Shown here in pieces: positions 60,634-64,000 of a stretch of DNA of 64,000 nt. Source of the DNA: Endozoicomonas sp. SCSIO W0465 (lineage in GTDB: Bacteria; Pseudomonadota; Gammaproteobacteria; Pseudomonadales; Endozoicomonadaceae); contig NZ_CP092417.1 in the NCBI RefSeq assembly GCF_023716865.1, positions 2,148,001 to 2,212,000 of the forward strand. Direction: 5' to 3'. The notes under the pieces are model-generated. The model saw nothing but the letters and a program-made list of their open reading frames with translations, made no database searches and had not been told where the DNA came from. Position 1 is the first letter of the stretch; every line of letters starts with the position of its first letter. The translations under genes were made by a program, and so were the position numbers.

Positions 60634-63600
60634 TCAAAATAGAGCCATGTTTAATTTTTCCAGCGCTCGCTGCTCTGTTTTCCTCCAGGGCTCTGCTTTC
60701 TCTTTTAATTCTCTTGATGGGTCCAGACAGGATGCTTGCTGAAAAAGAGGTTTCCATTCGCTTTCAGCCTTTCTCTGCATTCTCATGATGTGAGCTTTAT
60801 GGGACAACAAACGCGCCCGCTTTTCACTGGAGGAAGGCTTTGCACAGGAGGAAGAGAGTTGAATGGCCTCCTGAACATAGTTGAAGGCCTGGTCGAGAAA
60901 TATAGGCTCTTGTGAACCGTTTTCGTCGACATGTGCACAATAAATCATGAATCGATGGATTGATTGGGCAAGTGCCTTATCGACACCGTTGGTAATATCA
61001 CCAATGTGAGTATCAAATTCATTGGCCCCGCAATGCAGGATGCTTAATGCCAGCCTGTAACGGTCTCTTTGCACATCAACCAACGTATTATTGGACAGGC
61101 ATTGCTGGAGCAGACGATGGGCTTTATCGACCTTACCCGTTATCTGCCAGTGACGAGTCAGCGTCAGATTCGTATCGTGGTTCTTGCAGGCCCTGCCGGC
61201 TTCCAGGTCGTCCGCTTGCACCGATTCCTGCCTGAAGGTAGCGATCAGTAGACGTTCAGCTTGATCGAATTTACCCATCATCTCCCAGTGACGGGCCAGC
61301 GTAAGATTGGTTTCATGGTTTTTGCAGGCCCGGCCTGCTTTCGGATCGACTGCCTGCGCCGATTCCTGCCTGAACGTGGCGATCAGCAGACGTTCTGCTT
61401 GATCGAACTTGCCCATTATCTGCCAGTGACGGGCCAGTCCCAGATTTGTATCATGGTGCTTACAGGTTCTGCCTGCTTCCAGGTCACCCGCCTTCGCCGA
61501 TTCCTGCCTGAACATCGCGATCAGCAAACGTTCGGCTTGATCGAGCTTACCCATCATCTGCCAGTGGCGGGCCAGCGTAAGATTTGTATCATGGTACTTG
61601 CAGGCTCCGCCCTCTTCCAGGTCGCCAGCCTTCGCCGATTCCTGCCTGAACATGATGATCAGCAGACGTTCGGCTTCAACGAGCTTACCCATCATTTGCC
61701 AGTGACGGGCCAGCGTGAGATTTGTCTCATGATGCTTGCAGGCCCTGCCTGCTTCCAGGTCGTCCGCTTGCACCGATTCCTGCCTGAACGTGGCGATCAG
61801 CAGGCGTTCAGCTTTGTCGAACTTACCGATCATCTCCCAGTAACGGGCCAGGGTGAGATTCGTATCATGGTTTTTGCAGGCCCTGCCAGCTTCCAGGTCA
61901 CCTGCCTTCTCTGATTCCTGTCTGAACGTGGCGATCAGTAGCTGTTCGGCTTTATCCAGCTCACCCACCATCAACAAGAATCGGACCAGCGAGAGATTGG
62001 TCTCATGGTGCTTGCAGGGCCTGCCTGCTTCCAGGTCGCCTGCCTTTGCCGATTCCCGCCTGAAAGAGGCAGTCAGCAGGCCTTCGGCTTGATCGAGCTT
62101 ACCCAACATCTCCCAGTAACGGGCCAGCGTAAGATTGGTTTCATGGTTGTTGCAGGCCTTGCCTTCTTCCAGGTCGTTGGTCTTTGTCGATTCCTGCCTG
62201 AACATGGCGATTAGCAGGCGTTCAGCTTTATCCAGCTTACCCATCACCTCCCAAAGACGGACCAGCCCCAGATTCGTCTCATGATTTTTGCAGGCCCTGC
62301 CTTCTTCCAGGTCGGTCGCATTAATCGATTCCTGCCTGAACGTGGCGATCAGCAGGCGTTCGGCTTTATCGAACCTACCCACCAGCTGCCAGTGACGAGC
62401 CAGCGTGACATTTGTTTCATGGTGGCTACAAGCCTTGCCTGATTCCAGGTCGCCTGCCTTTGCTGATTCCTGCCTGAAGGTGGCAATCAGCAGGTGTTCA
62501 GCTTTATCGAGCCTACCATTCATCTCCCAGAAGCGGACCAGCCCCAGATTCGTTTCATTATTCTTGCAGGCCCTGCCTGCTTCCAGGTCGTCCGCCTTCA
62601 CCGATTCCTGCCTGAACATGGCGATCAGCAGGCGTTCGGCTTGATCGTGCTTATCCATTATCTGCCAGAGACGGGCCAGCGTGAGATTCGTATTATGGTC
62701 CTTGCAGGCACCGCCTGCTGTCGGGTCGTCGATCTTCGCCGATTGCTGCCTGAACATGGCGATCAGCAAGCATTCTGCTTTATCGAGCTTGCCCATCAAC
62801 TGCCAGAGACGGGCCAGCCCCAGATTCGTATCATGGTTTTTGCAGACCCTGCCAGCTTCCAGGTCGTCCGCCTGCACCGATTCCCGCCTGAACGTGGCGA
62901 TCAGCAGGTGTTCGGCTTTATCGAGCTTACCCATCATCTGCCAATGGCGGGCCAGCGCCAGATTCGTCTCATGGTTTCGGCAGACCTTGCCTTCTTCCAG
63001 GTCACCCGGCTTAACCGATTCCTGCCTGAACGTGGCAATCAGCAGGCGTTCAGCTTTATCGTGCTTACCCATTATCTGCCAGTGACGGGCCAGCGTGAGA
63101 TTGGTATCATGATGCTTGCAGGCCCTGCCTGCTCCCGGGTCACCCCCCTTCACCGATTCCTGTCTGAACGTATCGATCAGCAGGCGCTCGGCTTTATCAA
63201 GCTTCCCCGTTATCTGCCAAAGACGGGCCAGCGAGAGATTCGTATCACGGTGCTTGCAGGCCCTCCCTGCTTCCGGGTTGCCCGCTTCCTTCTCAACAAT
63301 CTGCTTTAGCAGATTTTCTGCCTCTTGATAACGCTTCAGGGTTTGCAGAACCCTGGACTTTGTCAGCAAGGTACTGATCTGGGTAAAAGCCGGTAATTGG
63401 TTTAATAAATCCAGTGCCTCTTGAGCCTTTCCGGGCTGAGGATAAAGTGCCCGGGCAAGACCATTGACTTTGTATTCATTCTGTTTCTGAGTCACCGCTT
63501 TGATAGCCTGAAATACGTTAACCGCTGAGTGCCACTGCTTCTTTCTGAGTAATTCAAAACCTTGAGAAAGCAGTTCCTCTGTATTTCCAGTCTTTTTTAC

Positions 63601-63894
63601 CTCCCTTGATAAGGCGGATTGATAGGAACCCCGGGCAGGACTTTGTCTTAACACCGAGGTGCCAGCCGGGGTTGCCGGCCTCACCGTCGCTCCCGGCCGG
63701 GCTGACACAACAGCAGACCTGCCTGCGAAGCCTCTTCCTCTTCCTCTTCCTCTTCCTCTTCCTCTTCCTCTTCCTCTTCCGCTGCTGCCAGCGGGAGGTG
63801 AGCTATGGATTGGCCCGGATGAGTTTTTATGGGGGATAGGGGGAGCAGCTGTATTCATGCATGAAATGACAATCCGTAGTGGATTTGGTTCCAT
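60634..63894 (-). CDS. TPR-like 46-aa repeat protein with an N-terminal Arg-Gly tract (1086 aa)
   Basis: The N-terminus (about residues 37-55) has an (RG)n tract encoded by a hexanucleotide repeat, in a Pro/Ser/Arg-rich region. Residues 100-210 look like ordinary TPRs (LLSQGFELLRKKQWHSAVNV, LDLLNQLPAFTQ). Then come 15 complete 46-residue repeats and a partial sixteenth, each with ACKxHxTNLxLARxWQxMGK, DKAERLLIATFRQES and ADDLEAGR. The helix-turn-helix spacing (A, L, G, A, L positions) is TPR-like with an extra 12-residue loop. The C-terminal 190 residues are helical. TPR solenoids bind proteins; the partner is unknown. The start may be the ATG at 63894 or at 63858; neither has a clear ribosome site. 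Confidence 0.75.
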   Translation of the reverse strand: MEPNPLRIVISCMNTAAPPIPHKNSSGPIHSSPPAGSSGRGRGRGRGRGRGRGRGFAGRSAVVSARPGATVRPATPAGTSVLRQSPARGSYQSALSREVKKTGNTEELLSQGFELLRKKQWHSAVNVFQAIKAVTQKQNEYKVNGLARALYPQPGKAQEALDLLNQLPAFTQISTLLTKSRVLQTLKRYQEAENLLKQIVEKEAGNPEAGRACKHRDTNLSLARLWQITGKLDKAERLLIDTFRQESVKGGDPGAGRACKHHDTNLTLARHWQIMGKHDKAERLLIATFRQESVKPGDLEEGKVCRNHETNLALARHWQMMGKLDKAEHLLIATFRRESVQADDLEAGRVCKNHDTNLGLARLWQLMGKLDKAECLLIAMFRQQSAKIDDPTAGGACKDHNTNLTLARLWQIMDKHDQAERLLIAMFRQESVKADDLEAGRACKNNETNLGLVRFWEMNGRLDKAEHLLIATFRQESAKAGDLESGKACSHHETNVTLARHWQLVGRFDKAERLLIATFRQESINATDLEEGRACKNHETNLGLVRLWEVMGKLDKAERLLIAMFRQESTKTNDLEEGKACNNHETNLTLARYWEMLGKLDQAEGLLTASFRRESAKAGDLEAGRPCKHHETNLSLVRFLLMVGELDKAEQLLIATFRQESEKAGDLEAGRACKNHDTNLTLARYWEMIGKFDKAERLLIATFRQESVQADDLEAGRACKHHETNLTLARHWQMMGKLVEAERLLIIMFRQESAKAGDLEEGGACKYHDTNLTLARHWQMMGKLDQAERLLIAMFRQESAKAGDLEAGRTCKHHDTNLGLARHWQIMGKFDQAERLLIATFRQESAQAVDPKAGRACKNHETNLTLARHWEMMGKFDQAERLLIATFRQESVQADDLEAGRACKNHDTNLTLTRHWQITGKVDKAHRLLQQCLSNNTLVDVQRDRYRLALSILHCGANEFDTHIGDITNGVDKALAQSIHRFMIYCAHVDENGSQEPIFLDQAFNYVQEAIQLSSSCAKPSSSEKRARLLSHKAHIMRMQRKAESEWKPLFQQASCLDPSRELKEKAEPWRKTEQRALEKLNMALF
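63731..63780 (-). repeat. hexanucleotide repeat coding for (Arg-Gly)n
   Basis: There are eight perfect copies of cctctt on the plus strand, i.e. aagagg on the coding strand. The unit length keeps the frame, so changes in copy number would only change the length of the RG tract. Confidence 0.9.
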
Positions 63895-64000
63895 TAATCA
63901 GATAATGGAACCGCTGTCATCATGTGTTTATTGCGAACTGACAACGGATTAACAATATGCGCCTTCCGATCCGGCTGAAAGCACTCCATCATTCAGCAGC

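Noticed and set aside
61261..63309. Plus-strand frames (217 and 271 aa) opposite the 46-aa repeat gene
   Set aside because: The 138-bp repeat period again keeps shadow frames open; the minus-strand protein has TPR-like helices.
63957..64000. Open frame starting MRLPIRLKALHH at the right edge
   Set aside because: Only 14 codons are visible, with no ribosome site; it may be a gene start but cannot be supported.

Overview
ORGANISM. The housekeeping genes (thiE-hemL, DUF1820-miaB, phoH-ybeY-corC-lnt, plsB, rsmJ, tsaB-uppP, adk) are gammaproteobacterial. Set among them are several large repeat proteins, eukaryote-like proteins and many insertion sequences. This mix is typical of a host-associated marine gammaproteobacterium, and an Endozoicomonas-like symbiont is my best guess (inference; there is no 16S gene here). 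No tRNA, rRNA or CRISPR array was seen. LAYOUT. 1-11.5 kb: a cluster of three paralogous proteins made of 38-residue tandem repeats. The first is cut by the window edge, the second is intact, and the third is broken by an IS66-family and an IS1595-like element. A second IS66 copy follows directly. 11.5-16.1 kb: a DUF2937 membrane protein and a short-chain dehydrogenase, then another IS66 copy and a MITE-like repeat split by a second IS1595-like copy. 16.1-33.4 kb: mostly core metabolism (LysE/ArgO exporter, GNAT, dicarboxylate symporter, ThiE, HemL, MiaB, the PhoH-YbeY-CorC-Lnt operon, an ElyC/SanA-like protein, PlsB), with palindromic repeats and two in-frame 18-bp minisatellites inside phoH and lnt. 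33.4-41.3 kb: an orphan protein, RsmJ, PotF-like and PuuB-like polyamine genes, a SlyB-like lipoprotein, an NCS2 permease and a hemerythrin-like protein. 41.4-45.2 kb: a SPRY/SOCS-box protein closely resembling animal SPSB proteins, and a beta-solenoid protein with a mucin-like stalk and one membrane span. 45.2-50.8 kb: uppP, tsaB, adk, a KASIII-type synthase, a tautomerase and a POT peptide transporter. 50.9-55.2 kb: an IS66 copy split by an IS4-family element, then a third IS1595-like copy that landed in a vestige of an effector-like gene. 55.7-63.9 kb: three candidate host-interaction proteins (451, 1073 and 1086 aa). MAIN HYPOTHESIS. The 38-aa repeat family has the overall plan of a TAL-effector-like protein. 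It has an unstructured N-terminus with a basic NLS-like cluster, degenerate leading repeats, and a two-helix repeat array with a hypervariable residue pair (NG, HG, SS, KS and others) between the helices. It ends in a conserved half repeat and a short acidic, aromatic tail like a transcription activation domain. With the SPRY/SOCS protein and the other large repeat proteins, this suggests an arsenal aimed at a eukaryotic host's nucleus, ubiquitin system and membranes. The repeats, motifs and boundaries are read from the sequence; DNA binding, secretion and host targeting are inference.
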